A stretch of DNA of 64,000 bases from Petrolisthes cinctipes (GCA_033782935.1 JAWQEG010000365.1:124001-188000), one strand, 5' to 3'. Positions 1 through 10,120 are shown, counted from the first letter of the stretch. Program-made: numbers and translations. The notes: generated by a model from the sequence alone, not told the origin.

Positions 1-131
1 TACTAACACACAAAAACTCGTCACCCATTACAGCTGTGAAGCTTCTGTATTGATGCGTTCGATTATTGTAATACCTGCGTAATATTAGTGCATTTGTCGC
101 GGCTTCTAGCCGCTTAAATTGTATTTATTGG

Positions 132-345
132 TTGTGAAACCAGCACAGCTGGATTGCTATAGAATACGCCCCTTCTCAAGCCCAGGCCCCGTATAGGCAT
201 AATCTGGGTTGGAAGGGTCTATTCCGTGACGATCATCAGAAGTAAATAAAAATTCAAATCTGGCGCTGTACTGATAGTGGAGCCACCTGGTGGTGGCGTG
301 GTGAGGTATTAGCCCCGCTCTGTGCTCTCAGGCAATCGGTCACTC
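132..345 (+). repeat. DIRS left inverted terminal repeat
   Basis: About 214 bp that match the reverse complement of 6939-7151 with only a few substitutions and one-base indels. In the element's own orientation this is the 3' terminal repeat. The outer 45 bp (87-131) are unique to this end and reappear only in the internal complementary region. Confidence 0.92.
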
Positions 346-402
346 CAATGAGAAAGGGAGAAGTGAATGCCTGCCGCATCGGGAGGTGGGTGGGTCAGTC
401 AA

Positions 403-505
403 AGCTGTGCTGGTTTCACAACCAATAAATACAATTTAAGCGGCTAGAAGCCGCGACAAATGCACTATTATTGGTATAGTGAAACCAGCACAGCTGGATT
501 GCTAT
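403..505. repeat. DIRS internal complementary region (circle-junction copy)
   Basis: Positions 403-466 are the exact reverse complement of 87-150, and 467-505 are the reverse complement of 7123-7161 with one mismatch. Read on the minus strand, the region is therefore the right end of the element joined directly to its left end. In the DIRS-1 replication model this region acts as a splint for circularising the reverse transcript. Confidence 0.93.
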
Positions 506-1079
506 GCATGCGATGCGGTAGGTGGGAGGTGAGGTGGAGGCAATCACGTGCTAGTTAAGAGCGGTTGAGAGCGGTGAGCAGGAAAGGTAACCGAGGAGGG
601 TGAGGTTGAAGCTAAAGCAACTCCCAACACTGGCTAGGTGAGTAGCCGTGGTGGGAGTGTAGTAGCTTATCCCCTATTACCCGTAGACCATTCTGTTATA
701 GACCAGAATTGTTACACATAAAGTCTTTATAGGCAGACTCGAGGGGTCAGGTCTAGGAGAGGAGGGGAGGGGTGACCATGCACCCCCCCCCACCCCACCC
801 CCCCTTTTATTCAAGTCCTCTGAGCTAGGGCTATGGCCCCGGCTCAGGTAATGCGATCCCGAGGGGATGAAGGAGGACACCAGGATGCAGTCATCCTGTG
901 TTTAATAAAATATCCTGTCACTCATCATAGTTAAGTAATTGTTTGGAGAATGAATACACAAGAATTCCGTAACAATGTAATTTATTTTGTCCGCACCATA
1001 TGTACACGTATGATAGACATGGGGATGAGCATGAAGCTGTACAAGATGGGGATGAAGTATGGGATGATAGTGACGGGAC
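506..1079. other. DIRS non-coding segment between ICR and recombinase
   Basis: No convincing coding sequence. It contains a C/A-rich run near 781-805 and lies downstream of the recombinase stop in element orientation, so it is probably the 3' untranslated region of the DIRS transcript. Confidence 0.5.
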
Positions 1080-2123
1080 TTAAGTCGCCCGACCTTTTCT
1101 CTTCGGGCGGCCCCTCCCCCCCATGTGTCTCCCGCGGGGACCCTGGGGAATGGAGGGTGGAGTACCCATAGCCACACAGTGGGTAGGGGAGAGCGAGTGG
1201 AACAGATACCTCGTCCTGAAGGAGGAAGTGGAAGTCCAACCCCCCAAATCCCTAACCCTCTCCACCGAGTGAGTCCTGAGGAAGGCGAGGGAGGCGGCCA
1301 CGCCCCTAACGCTGTGAGCCCTCGGGGCGTGTCCGGGATCCCCGTTCTCTATCACTCGGCAGAGAAGGCGAGCGATTGACCTAGGGAAGAGAGGGTTACC
1401 GGACCTAGAGTTGTAGAAGAGGTGGTTCAGAGAAGCCCCTCTCGTCGCCTCCACGTATGCTAAAAAGGAGTGGACTGGGCAGAGGGGGTGGAAACTTCCA
1501 TCCCTCAGGAACGAGGGTACTGCGAGAGGGGCAATCCTGTCATCAGCCTGCTCGTTCTTAGCTAGAAACGCAGGAGAGGAGGAGATAGTTAAGGAAGTAA
1601 GGTTAGGGCTTACGGAAGAAAAGGCTGTGTGACGGGTCAGGGCTGCCAACTGAGATGCCCTGTACCCTGTAGCTAAGGCGAGCAGGAAGAGAGGTTTCTG
1701 GAGGAGGTGACAAACCTCCAGAGGGACCCCCTCGAAGGTCAGGTAGGAAAGGACGCGGTGAAGGGACCAGGAGGGCGTCTGGGCCCGGTGAGGTGCGGTC
1801 CCCGCCCGAATCCTCATCCTCAGGAGAGAGAGAGGCCTCTCCGAAACCTTAATGTTAATACCCAGGAGGAGGGGATCAGACAGGGCTGCGTGATGCGCAA
1901 GCACCGTCGCCGGGGCCCTGTTGGTGGAATCGGCGAGCCACGTGAGGAATTCCAGGACCGTGTCCTCCGAGATGACCATGGAGGGGTGTCTTCGCAAGAA
2001 GTCCTGGAATCTTTTCCAGCACGATTCGTACTGTCGCACCGATGACTGACGATGAGCCCTCAACATCTTGCCCACTGTCTCTTTAGTGAACCTTTTGCTG
2101 AGGACTCCCCGTAGAAACTCCAA
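1080..2123 (-). CDS. DIRS tyrosine recombinase (C-terminal 347 residues open)
   Basis: This tyrosine recombinase would integrate the circular DNA intermediate. Within the open stretch an N-terminal SAM-like region (QYESCWKRFQDFLRR, EFLTWLA) is followed by the catalytic core. A first arginine lies in TGYRASQLAAL, the H-x-x-R box in HSVRG, a GGW block follows, and the likely nucleophile is the Y of RTRYLF about 40 residues before the stop. The frame is open far upstream (to 3545), but the part before about 2123 is only the antisense-frame shadow of RT/RNase H; recombinase-like sequence starts near LEFLRGVLSKRF. It overlaps the end of the RT frame (stop at 2060) by about 60 bp, as usual for DIRS. 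No ATG is obvious at the start of the recombinase part, so a non-AUG start, frameshift or splice is likely. The catalytic residues look intact. Confidence 0.9.
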   Translation of the reverse strand: MEFLRGVLSKRFTKETVGKMLRAHRQSSVRQYESCWKRFQDFLRRHPSMVISEDTVLEFLTWLADSTNRAPATVLAHHAALSDPLLLGINIKVSERPLSLLRMRIRAGTAPHRAQTPSWSLHRVLSYLTFEGVPLEVCHLLQKPLFLLALATGYRASQLAALTRHTAFSSVSPNLTSLTISSSPAFLAKNEQADDRIAPLAVPSFLRDGSFHPLCPVHSFLAYVEATRGASLNHLFYNSRSGNPLFPRSIARLLCRVIENGDPGHAPRAHSVRGVAASLAFLRTHSVERVRDLGGWTSTSSFRTRYLFHSLSPTHCVAMGTPPSIPQGPRGRHMGGRGRPKRKGRAT

Positions 2124-4000
2124 ACGTGTAGTTTCAGTGACGCTTGGAGTGGTGCAGACAGGGTGCTGGAGAGGCACGCCAATCCCAACTGAAGGGGATG
2201 AGGGCACCACCGGGACAATTCTCCGAACCACGGCTGCGCTGGCCAGAGGGGGGCTATGAGGAGTACCCTCCCCCTGAATGTGCGCAGCTTGAGGATCGCC
2301 TTCAGGAGGACTGACGTAGCTGGGGGTGGGAAGAGGTAGAGATGCCCCCACCTGTTCCAGTCCTCTGTGAAGGCGTCCGGGCCTCCCGCCTCTGTTCTGG
2401 ACGAGAATGTCAGGAACAGAGGAAGTAGGGCCGTGGATGGGGAGGCGAATAGGTCCACCTCCGGTGTCCGGTAGCGAAGGCAGAGAGACTCGAACACAAG
2501 GGGACGCAGTTGCCACTCGACTGACGTCCCCCTGAACCTGGATAGGGCGTCCGCCCAATCGTTCTCCCGCCCTGGCACGTAGCGGGCCGAGAGGTGAATG
2601 CACCTCTTGGCCGCTATTGCAAAAATCTGTTCTGACAGGGACAGGAGAATTTCCGACCGTGCGGTGCCCTGTTTCTGCAGGCACTGCACGGCTGCAACAT
2701 TGTCCATATCGAAGCGGACGCCTATCCTGGCAAACTGTGGGTGTCTGTTGAGCCATTCCTTCGCTATCATCAACTCCCGGGCGTTGATGTGTAGTAGCCT
2801 CTCCCCTTCCTTCCATCCCCCGCAACGCTGATGTCCCAGGCAAGACTGGTACCCCCAGCCTACGTCCGATGCGTCTGTCGCCACCGTGATCCCCGGGGGA
2901 GGGAACGCCCATGGGACCCGCTGACGCAGGGCACCGGGAAGTAGCCAGGGGCGAAGGTGGTGGTGGAGAGAGGGGGACACTTGCCTGGGAAGGTCCCTGT
3001 GTACGGGGGAAAGGTGGAGGTTTACCTCCCGCGTCAGCCTCCTGTGTTTCAGTCGTCCCAGGCGCATTGCAGGGGCCGCGAAATTTAGGGACCCGAGCAA
3101 TGATTCCCACTGGCGGCGAGAGAAAGTACGGGAAAAATGCACCTGGCGGACGTGGCGGAGGGTCCGGCGGGCGTTGTCTGGAGCGAGAGAGAGGGTGGCC
3201 GAAAGAGAGTCCCACTCTATTCCTAGCCAACACAGTTTGCGAGTGGGAGTGAGAGAGGACTTGGGGATGTTCAACAGGAACCCCATTTCCTCTAGCACTC
3301 CCCTCGCTACCCGGACGTTGTTTGCTACCTGCTCCTTGGAAGGGGCGTGAAGCAACCAATCGTCCAGGTACATGAGGGTGGGGACACCCGCCTCTGCCAG
3401 ACGGGATGCCACCACCCTCACGAGCTTTGTGAAGACTCGAGGAGCTAAAGAAAGACCGAAAGGGAGCCTGGTAAACTGGAACGTCTCGGTCCCCACCTGG
3501 AAGGCCAGAAAACGGCGAAACCTGGGGTGGATCGGGACGTGCCATTACGCATCCTTGAGATCCAGGGATGCTAACCAGTCTCCCTTCCTTAGAACTTTGC
3601 GGACCTGAGCAACCGAAACCATCTTGAAATGTAAGGTTTTCACAAATTTGTTTAGTTTGCTCAGGTCCATCACCAATCTTGTTTTTCCCTGGTTCTTTTT
3701 GGGGACCGTGAATAAACGAGAAAGAAAGACCCTTCCCGTCGCCCGCTCCACTACCCCTTTTTCCCGCATTTCTAACACATGCGGGACGACCGAAAGTGAC
3801 ACTTTGGTTGAGGCAGGAGGTAGACGTAGTGGCTGTAACGGGAAAAGACAGGTGTCAGTGAGAGTACAGTTAATCCTAGCCCCCGGGGCCCGAGGGACCC
3901 GGGGATGGTTGGAGGGTAAATGACGGGAGAGGCAGAGATTTTGACCGCAAGGGAAACTCTGATTTTGACCTAACGGGAACCCAAGGACGGGATTAGGCAT
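2060..4000 (-). pseudogene. DIRS reverse transcriptase - RNase H - methylase, one nonsense codon
   Basis: One continuous frame interrupted by a single TAA at 3547-3545. RT starts with FTVPKKNQGKTRLVMDLSKLN and LASLDLKDA immediately before the stop. After it come QFTRLPFGLSLAPRVFT and the active site YLDDWLL. RNase H follows (TDASDVGWGY, NARELM, FDMDN, DWADALSRF), then a block resembling the DIRS N6-adenine methylase-like domain (VDLFASPSTALLP, YLFPPP, LLIAPLWPAQPWF). Its role would be to copy the genomic RNA into DNA. The stop falls directly after the LDLKDA motif that carries a catalytic Asp, so this copy cannot make full RT without readthrough. An upstream frame (about 4040-4130, LTGWSAAW...RQGLSWPW) looks like the usual start of DIRS pol and may be joined by splicing. 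Confidence 0.9.
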
Positions 4001-4368
4001 AAGTCATATGTCAGATTAGGAGAGTTAACAGTTACTCACCGGAACAGTTATCCAGGGCCATGACAGGCCCTGGCGAATTATCCTTGCTGCCCAGCCGTGG
4101 GAGGGCCAAGCTGCTGACCACCCTGTGAGGCAGCCCAGAGTGGGACCCTCAAGTGGAGCGGTCCTTCTGGGAGGGGTGGCTGAAGGAGGACTTGGGCTTG
4201 CTGTAGGGCTTGGAGCCCTGTCCCCTCCCTCGAAAAGGCTGCTGGCCCCTCTGGGAGGGCCTGTTGTGTGCCTTCGGGGGAGTGGGGTACGAGGGCCTCG
4301 GCAGTCTGGAAGGCTGGGAGGGCCTTCGGGGCTGGTAGGCTGGTCTGGATGGCTGTGGGGCACGTGGC

Positions 4369-4474
4369 CTACGGACAAACAGATTGATTAGGAACCAAAG
4401 GAGAACCGAATATTCCTCCAATTTCACCTCCCGTGAAAATAACTCAGGTAAGTAGAACAACGAGAGGTACTTAC
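4369..4474 (-). other. Spliceosomal intron 2 of DIRS ORF1
   Basis: Donor CCAA|GTAAGT, a branch-point-like CCTAATC, and acceptor TCTGTTTGTCCGTAG|GCCACG on the minus strand. Length 106 bp. The second exon is 261 nt, so frame is kept and the product continues ...PSTSK-PRAPQPS.... Without splicing the frame stops in the donor itself (AAG TAA). Confidence 0.85.
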
Positions 4475-4735
4475 TTGGAGGTAGAGGGTTTTGGTAAGTT
4501 GATTACCGCTGGGAGCGAGGAGAAGATTGCGTCTGTCGCCGGTTGATCAAAGAGGGCAGGGGAAAGGGGGGCAGCTCGCACCACTCCCCTCTGTGCCATC
4601 TCCGGCGCAGATTTAGCAGCCGCCTGGCGGGCTGCCAGTCTCGCCTCGGCGAAAACATTCGCCTCCTCCCGCATGTTGTGGGTCGCCATCGCTGCCACGC
4701 CCTCCATCACGGTGGCCATGGAAGAGAGGGTGTCA

Positions 4736-4854
4736 CTGTAAGGGGTAAACAAGGAAAAAACCGAGCGAACCCGGGAATAAGTACCCGGGAGTAACAGAGA
4801 GACCCTCTACCCCGTATCCCCTAAGCAACATGACACAAGAAGTAAGGTACTCAC
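4736..4854 (-). other. Spliceosomal intron 1 of DIRS ORF1
   Basis: On the minus strand the donor is AGC|GTGAGT and the acceptor is a pyrimidine tract ending CCCCTTACAG|TGACAC. Length 119 bp. Removing it joins codon phase 2 to phase 2 and continues the protein as ...GIQLA-DTLSSM.... Without splicing the frame meets a TGA directly at the donor. Confidence 0.85.
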
Positions 4855-6107
4855 GCTAGCTGTATACCCGACATCTCGTGGTAGGTGTTGGTGAGGGCGT
4901 CGAGGCAGTCTCGGATAAGCGCAGCGGCTGCCCCCGTGGAGATGGTGTGGGCCAACTCCAAGCGGGCAGCAGACTCCGCCTGCCGCAACTTGCCATCGGG
5001 CTCCTTCAGCTGATAGGGGACCGGAGGCTCCTTCTCCGTCTTCCACAGGCATTCCCTCAAACCCGGGGGGGCACGGGAATGAGGGAGGATGACGGGGAAA
5101 GACGGAGGAGGGGGCTTCCTGGGCGCGCTGTGCCTCTGGTGGTCCAGGGACTTAAGGAGAAGGGCTGGGATGTCCAGGTCCCCTTCGCCCTTATCCCCCG
5201 GGAAGTACGCGTCCGGGGAAAGGAGGACTGCCGTGTTCCCGTGGGAGCGGTCAATCCTCCAAGCCTCGGACAAGTGCAACTGGCTGTACTCCACCAGAAA
5301 ACCCATCGCATCCAGGGTAGCCGCAGAGGACACTCTCGATGAAGTGGGTACGGGCGCTGAGATGGGACGGACCTTGTAGAAGGGAATAGCGTCGCCCTTC
5401 TCATCCGCCCCCCACTTCACCAGGACGTCATCCCTCCGGGTCCACACGTCTGGTTGAGCCGTGTCCGGAGACCAAGCCACCAGTCTGCCCTCCTCCGAAG
5501 AGTGGGTCCAGGAAGGAGGGAGAAGAGCCCAAGAGTAGGGAAGGTATCCGTCGCCCGCAGGAGGGGGTGACGGGGATGGAGGTGCGGAGGTAACCAACTC
5601 CTCAGCTACGTCCCCCGACGGAGACTCGAGTCCCGGGGAAACAGGAGGAACGATAATGACTCCCATATCCCCGGGAGGACTCGCGCCCTCGACGGGAGCA
5701 GAAGCAGGAGGAGGGGCAAGGGTGGGCGAAGGAGCGGGTTCCGGAGCGACAGCCGGAGGCTGCGCGGTGGAAACCCCAGGAAAAGCGTGAGGAATAAGGG
5801 TGTGGAAGATCTTCACTATCTTCCTTGACGAGGGGCTGTCCCCCCCCCCCCCGCTTACCCTTGCGGGATTTGCGGGCCAGCGAAGGAGAGCTACCCGACG
5901 AAGAAGAAGAGGAAGAAGAAGACGACGAAGATGAGGAGGAAGGAGAACGGCGACGAGCCCGGGACTTCCTGGAGTGGCGGGACCTTTTAGCCGAACGCTT
6001 GCGTCCCCTAGAGAGACCTGAGGAGCTGGCTCTAGAAGGAGGCAAAGCTGGAGGTCGTAACCCAAGGGAGTGAAGCAGGATGCGTGAGGAGAACAGTGCA
6101 GGTGTCC

Positions 6108-6938
6108 GTCAGGAGAGACCCGCACGGTACACCCCGAAGCAGCACATAAGGCACGAGTAGGCTGAGGAAGAAAAGAATACACAAACATGGGTTAACACGT
6201 GCAGACACTGGAACACAGAAGACACGGGAAACCCCCAAACAAGGAGAAGTAGCGCGGGAAACACCCGCTGAACCCGGGGCCCAGGGCACGACCCCCCAAT
6301 CTCACGCACACCCGCCTGGGAAAAACCCCGTAAAACCAGAAAACAGCCCGCCACATGGAGCGGGTAAATGAAACCCCCCGGACAGAAGGATCCCGAAGGA
6401 GGGGGAACAACCCAGGGTAAAAACACTGGAAAAAACACCAAAAATCACTAAAAAAACCCGCACGGGAGAGGAAGAGAGAACCAGGGCACAATTCTCACTC
6501 CCCCCTACCGAGAGGGTACACACAATAATCGGGGAAGGCAAGAGGAAGGGCTGCAAAGATCCCACACGCACACCACGTGGGGAGGCGAAGGCCCCACGTG
6601 GTGACGCTAACCTCGGTAAAAAACCCAGAAACCCCGATAAAACACACACGATGAATGTACTAGTGGCAGGAGGAAAGGTGAAAGGGGGGAATGAAGGAGA
6701 AAAACTCCGAAAAAGGAGGCCCAAAAGCCCCCTTCGCCTAGGGAAGAGAAAACTCAGTCCTAATGAAGAAAACCCCTAAAAACACACCTAAACACTCCTA
6801 GAATACACACACATACTATACATCTGCAAAGCAGGCCAGCCACTAGAACACAAAAGAAACAATAGCAGGAACACGTGACACAATACCATAGTGTAGCAGC
6901 GAGGAGCGAAGATATTGACTGGGACGTGTTCCGTGACA
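6108..6938 (-). other. DIRS 5' leader region
   Basis: Lies between the 5' inverted repeat and ORF1. Open frames exist but are Cys/Phe-rich low-complexity translations without recognisable domains. It includes pyrimidine tracts followed by AG on the minus strand (for example TTTCTTCCTCAG near 6160), compatible with a 5'-leader intron acceptor. Confidence 0.4.
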
Positions 6939-7151
6939 GAGTGACCGATTGCCTGAGAGCGCAGAGCGGGGCTAATACCTCACCACGCCACCACCAGGTG
7001 GCTCCACTATCAGTACAGCGCCAGATTTGAATTTTTATTTACTTCTGATGATCGTCACGGAATAGACTCTTCCAACCGAGATTATGCCTATACGGGCCTG
7101 GGCTTGAGAAGGGGCGTATTCTATAGCAATCCAGCTGTGCTGGTTTCACAA
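6939..7151 (-). repeat. DIRS right inverted terminal repeat
   Basis: Reverse complement of 132-345. In the element's orientation this is the 5' repeat and should carry the promoter. A short end-specific extension, 7152-7161, is copied in the internal complementary region. Confidence 0.92.
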
Positions 7152-7161
7152 TACCAATAAT

Positions 7162-7615
7162 ATTCTTGTTTTAATTTTTACTATTATTTATAATAAATGG
7201 TATTATGATAATGTGTTGCTTGGAGAACTAAATTTATATGATTTTCCATTTTACAAATACTGAGTAAGTTGCTTTACCTCGCCGATGTCCACAACCTGAT
7301 TACAATAACCCCACGTGATGTTACTGTAAGATGCGAGCAGCCAGCTGCCTCCTGAGCATGCAAGTCTACGGTGTTCACTCACGGCTTTTCAAAGATGAGG
7401 GAAGGAGGGAGGAGGTAAGGGCTGAATGGAAAGGAGGAGAGAAATGGCTGGAGGAGGGAGTTACAAGGAGTTACAAGGACAAGTAGCACCTCAAAAGGTC
7501 TTACGACCCATACCAAGGAGGTACCGTAGATGTAGTAGTAGTTGCTAACTAATAGTGAGAGAAAAGTATAGTAAAGAGAAGGCTCTCCCCACCCACCTCT
7601 CCCACCCGCATTGCG
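7162..7615. other. AT-rich spacer, no gene seen
   Basis: Between the DIRS right end and the CR1-like LINE. AT-rich first 100 bp, then ordinary sequence with a GGA-rich stretch near 7400-7480. The part near 7500-7690 may be the 3' UTR of the neighbouring LINE. Confidence 0.4.
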
Positions 7616-9048
7616 GGTATGGAAATGGAAATGTACCTAACCCGGAGGAAAAAAGGCCGGACTAGGAAATTTTTGTACAGGAAAGGAGGAAACAATCACT
7701 TTAACTCTAACAGGCTTGGTAGAACTTTGTCTAACTGTTTCTTGAACTGCTCTATCGAGGAACTATCAACTACCTCTGCTGGTAGCTGATTCCAGACATT
7801 GCAGATTTTATATGTGAAGAAATTACCTAACGTATTATGGCGGAAGCATTTCAAGTCTAGTTTCAATCCATGGTTTCTAGTTGCATTAGTGTTTAAGCTA
7901 AACAGGCACTGATAATCAATGTTTTCATATCCACGAAGGATTTTGAAAACTTCAATTAGTTGACCTCTCAAGCGTCTAGCCTCTAATGAGAAGAGATCTA
8001 GTGCCTGCAGCCTTCTCTGATAGCCCATGTGCTTTATTGATGGGATCAGTTTGGTGGCCCTAGCCTGGACTCTCTCAAGCCTCGCAATGTCTTTCTTAAG
8101 AGTCGGCGACCAGAACTGCACAGCATATTCCAGATGTGGCCGAACCAAAGAATTGTACAGAGTGAGGACTATCTCTTTGTTTCTAAATCTAAATTGCCTC
8201 TTTATGTAACCAAGAAGCCTCTGGGCTTTCTTCTCTACTTCGAGGCACTGCTTGGAGAATTTGAGGTCACTGCTGATCAGTACACCAAAGTCTTTCTCCA
8301 AGTCAGTACTACTAATTTCACTTCCCAACAAGAGTAACTGGCTCTCTGATTGGCTGGACCTATGTGCATCACTTTACACTTGTCCAAATTGAATGGCATC
8401 TGCCATCGTTCAGACCACTCTCCTACTTTCTCTAGGTTTTTATGTAGTTGTTCTACCTTTTCAAATGATGAAGCATTACACCCTAACTTGGTGTCATCAG
8501 CAAATTTTGCAATTCGACTGACAATGCCCACATCTATATCATTAATGTAGATTATAAAAAGTAGTGGACCTAGAACTGAACCTTGAGGAACCCCACTTGT
8601 GACTGATGCCCAACTTGAGGCTTCCCCATTGATTACTACTCTTTGGCGCCGGTCAGTCAGCCAATTCTCAATTCATTTAGCAAGCATGCCCCTTATTCCC
8701 AGTGCACGGGTTTTTGCCATCAACCTCTGATGAGGTACTTTATCAAATGTTTTCTGAAAGTCCAGATAAAGGATGTCTATTGCCCGGCACTGGTCATACT
8801 CAGAAAGCATACCGTGGAAAAATTCAATCAAGTTGGTCAAACATGAACTCCGACGCCTAAAACCATGCTGTGAATCATACAATAAATTATATGATTCAAG
8901 ATGATCTCCTATTCTATCTGCAACTATACCCTCCAATACCTTTCCTACTACAGATGTAAGGCTGATTGGTCGGTAGTTTCCAGGAAGATGGCGATCTCCC
9001 TTTTTAAATATGGGAGTCACATTTGCTTCCTTCCAGTCAGATGCGAGT
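7616..9048 (-). pseudogene. CR1-like LINE fragment, RT domain and C-terminus
   Basis: A 5'-truncated non-LTR retrotransposon. Reading from 9048 leftwards: DWKEANVTPIFKKGD, GNYRPISLTSVVGKVLE, QHGFRRRSSC, LYLDFQKTFDKVPH, then (after a frameshift and a TGA near 8675) SGVPQGSVLGPLLF and FADDTKLG (active site ADD), LDKCKVMHIG, a one-base shift near 8335, and the post-RT domain GVLISSDLKFSKQC, LVRPHLEYAVQFWSP, RVQARATKLIP, and WNQLPAEVVDSSSIEQFKKQLD up to the stop at 7696. At least two frameshifts and a nonsense codon make it inactive. The truncation point abuts the purine minisatellite. The CR1/L2 group assignment rests on motif style only. Confidence 0.85.
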
Positions 9049-9660
9049 AAGTAAGAGTGAGGGTGGGAGGAGAGCAAGGAGGGAGGAGAGGACAGGAGAG
9101 GGGGGAAAGGAGGACAGGAGAGGGGGGAAGGAAGGACAGGAGAAGGGGGAAAGGAGGACAGGAGAGGGGGGAAGGAAGGACAAGAGAGGGGGGAAAGGAG
9201 GACAGGAGAGGGGGGAAGGGAGGACAGGAGAGGGGGGAAGGGGGGAAGAAAGGACTGGAGTGAGTCGAGAAGAAAGGGCTGGATGAAGGGAGGAGGGAAA
9301 TAGGGATAAAAGGAGGAAGGGAGAGAGGAGTGAGATGAGGGAAGTAGGTATGGATGGAGGGAAGTAGGGATGGATGGAGGGAAGTAGGGATGGATGGAGG
9401 GAGAGGAGGGAAGTAGGGATGGATGGAGGGAGAGGAGGGAAGTAGGGATGGATGGAGGGAGGGAGGGAGAGGAGGGAAGTAGGGATGGATGGAAGGAAGT
9501 AGGGATTTATAAAGGGAAGGAGAGGAGGGAAGTAGGAATGGATGGAGGGAAGGAGAGGAGGGAAGTAGGGCTGGATGGAGAGGAGGGAAGTAGGAATGGA
9601 AGGAGAGGAGGGAAGTAGGGCTGGATGGAGGGAGGGAGAGACAAGGGAAGGAGGGAAGGA
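9049..9660 (+). repeat. GGA-rich polypurine minisatellite
   Basis: About 610 bp almost without pyrimidines on the plus strand. Two sub-arrays are visible: about 9061-9250 with a roughly 21-bp unit like GGGGAAAGGAGGACAGGAGA, and about 9340-9640 with units around GAAGTAGGGATGGATGGAGG. It begins exactly where the CR1-like LINE is truncated. Confidence 0.9.
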
Positions 9661-10120
9661 GCAGCAGGACACACACATACACATTGGGTACACAGCACGT
9701 CAGCCAAGCCAACAACACCGGAACATTTGTACACCTCACTCAGGCACACAAGAGAAAGAAAAAGAGAGAACAACAGAAAGAAAAAGAGAGAAAGAGAAAG
9801 AAAACAGCAGAAATTGATAAAAAGATAAAAATGAGAGAAAATAAGAGATAGATATTCACCCTACGAGCTTCAACATAACACTGACCACCAACTCCCTCCA
9901 TTCCAAAGTTCAGAGTTCCATATTATCGGTTCGAACCAACCAACTCACATTTCGAAACGTGTGAAGCTTTGTATTGCAACAATTGAAGCTTAATTACTAC
10001 CTTCATCTTGGGATTCGACACGTGTGAAGCTTCGAATCACAACAATGGAAGCTTAAATACTCCCTTCAACTTGGGATTCGACACGTGTAAAGCTTCGAAT
10101 CGCAACAATTGAAGCTTATC
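9661..10120 (+). repeat. Spacer with three ~68-bp tandem units
   Basis: An AG/A-rich tract (9745-9850) is followed by three imperfect direct repeats between about 9950 and 10120. Each contains TTCGA(A)..ACGTGT(G/A)AAGCTT and CAACAATTGAAGCTTA, so HindIII-type AAGCTT motifs recur in pairs. No coding sequence recognised. Confidence 0.7.

Larger units (their letters stand above)
4149..6107 (-). pseudogene. DIRS gag-like ORF1, two introns, frameshift at a C13 run
   Basis: A putative nucleocapsid protein in at least three exons: from upstream to 4855, then 4735-4475, then 4368-4149. The N-terminal part (about 6045-5860) is basic and serine-rich (RGRKRSAKRSRHSRKSRARRR then a run of 15 serines). The middle is Pro-rich, followed by a conserved-looking block (LPYSWALLPPSWTHSSEEGRLVAW, SQLHLSEAWRIDRSHGN); the C-terminal exon is rich in Arg, Pro, Ser and Gln (RRPSQPSRLPRPSYP, QRGQQPFRGRG). 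The frame switches across a run of 13 C at 5840-5852, which looks like homopolymer slippage. No in-frame ATG lies between the upstream stop near 6108 and the serine-rich region, so an additional 5' exon is likely. Splice phases 2 and 2 join without a frame break. Confidence 0.8.
87..7161 (-). mobile_element. DIRS1-like tyrosine-recombinase retrotransposon
   Basis: A DIRS-type element of about 7.1 kb reading right to left. It has inverted terminal repeats (132-345 and 6939-7151), an internal complementary region (403-505), and minus-strand coding regions in the expected DIRS order: gag-like ORF1, RT with RNase H and a DNA-methylase-like domain, and an overlapping tyrosine recombinase. The ends are set by the internal complementary region, whose two halves match the reverse complement of 87-150 and of 7123-7161. 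No target-site duplication is visible, as expected for integration by a tyrosine recombinase through a circular intermediate. The copy is damaged: one in-frame stop in RT and an apparent frameshift at a 13-C run in ORF1. DIRS elements are known to be common in decapods, which fits the rest of the window. The class is very secure; exact outer bases are ambiguous by one or two. Confidence 0.93.

Noticed and set aside
2123..3545. Upstream half of the long open frame containing the recombinase
   Set aside because: It overlaps RT and RNase H in another frame and looks like frame shadow (Pro/Gly/Arg-rich), so only the C-terminal part is called recombinase.
5825..6073. Acidic plus-strand frame rich in Glu/Asp
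   Set aside because: Antisense of the serine/arginine-rich gag segment.
9017..9739. Pro/Ser/Leu-rich open frames over the purine tract
   Set aside because: Low-complexity translations of a GGA minisatellite.
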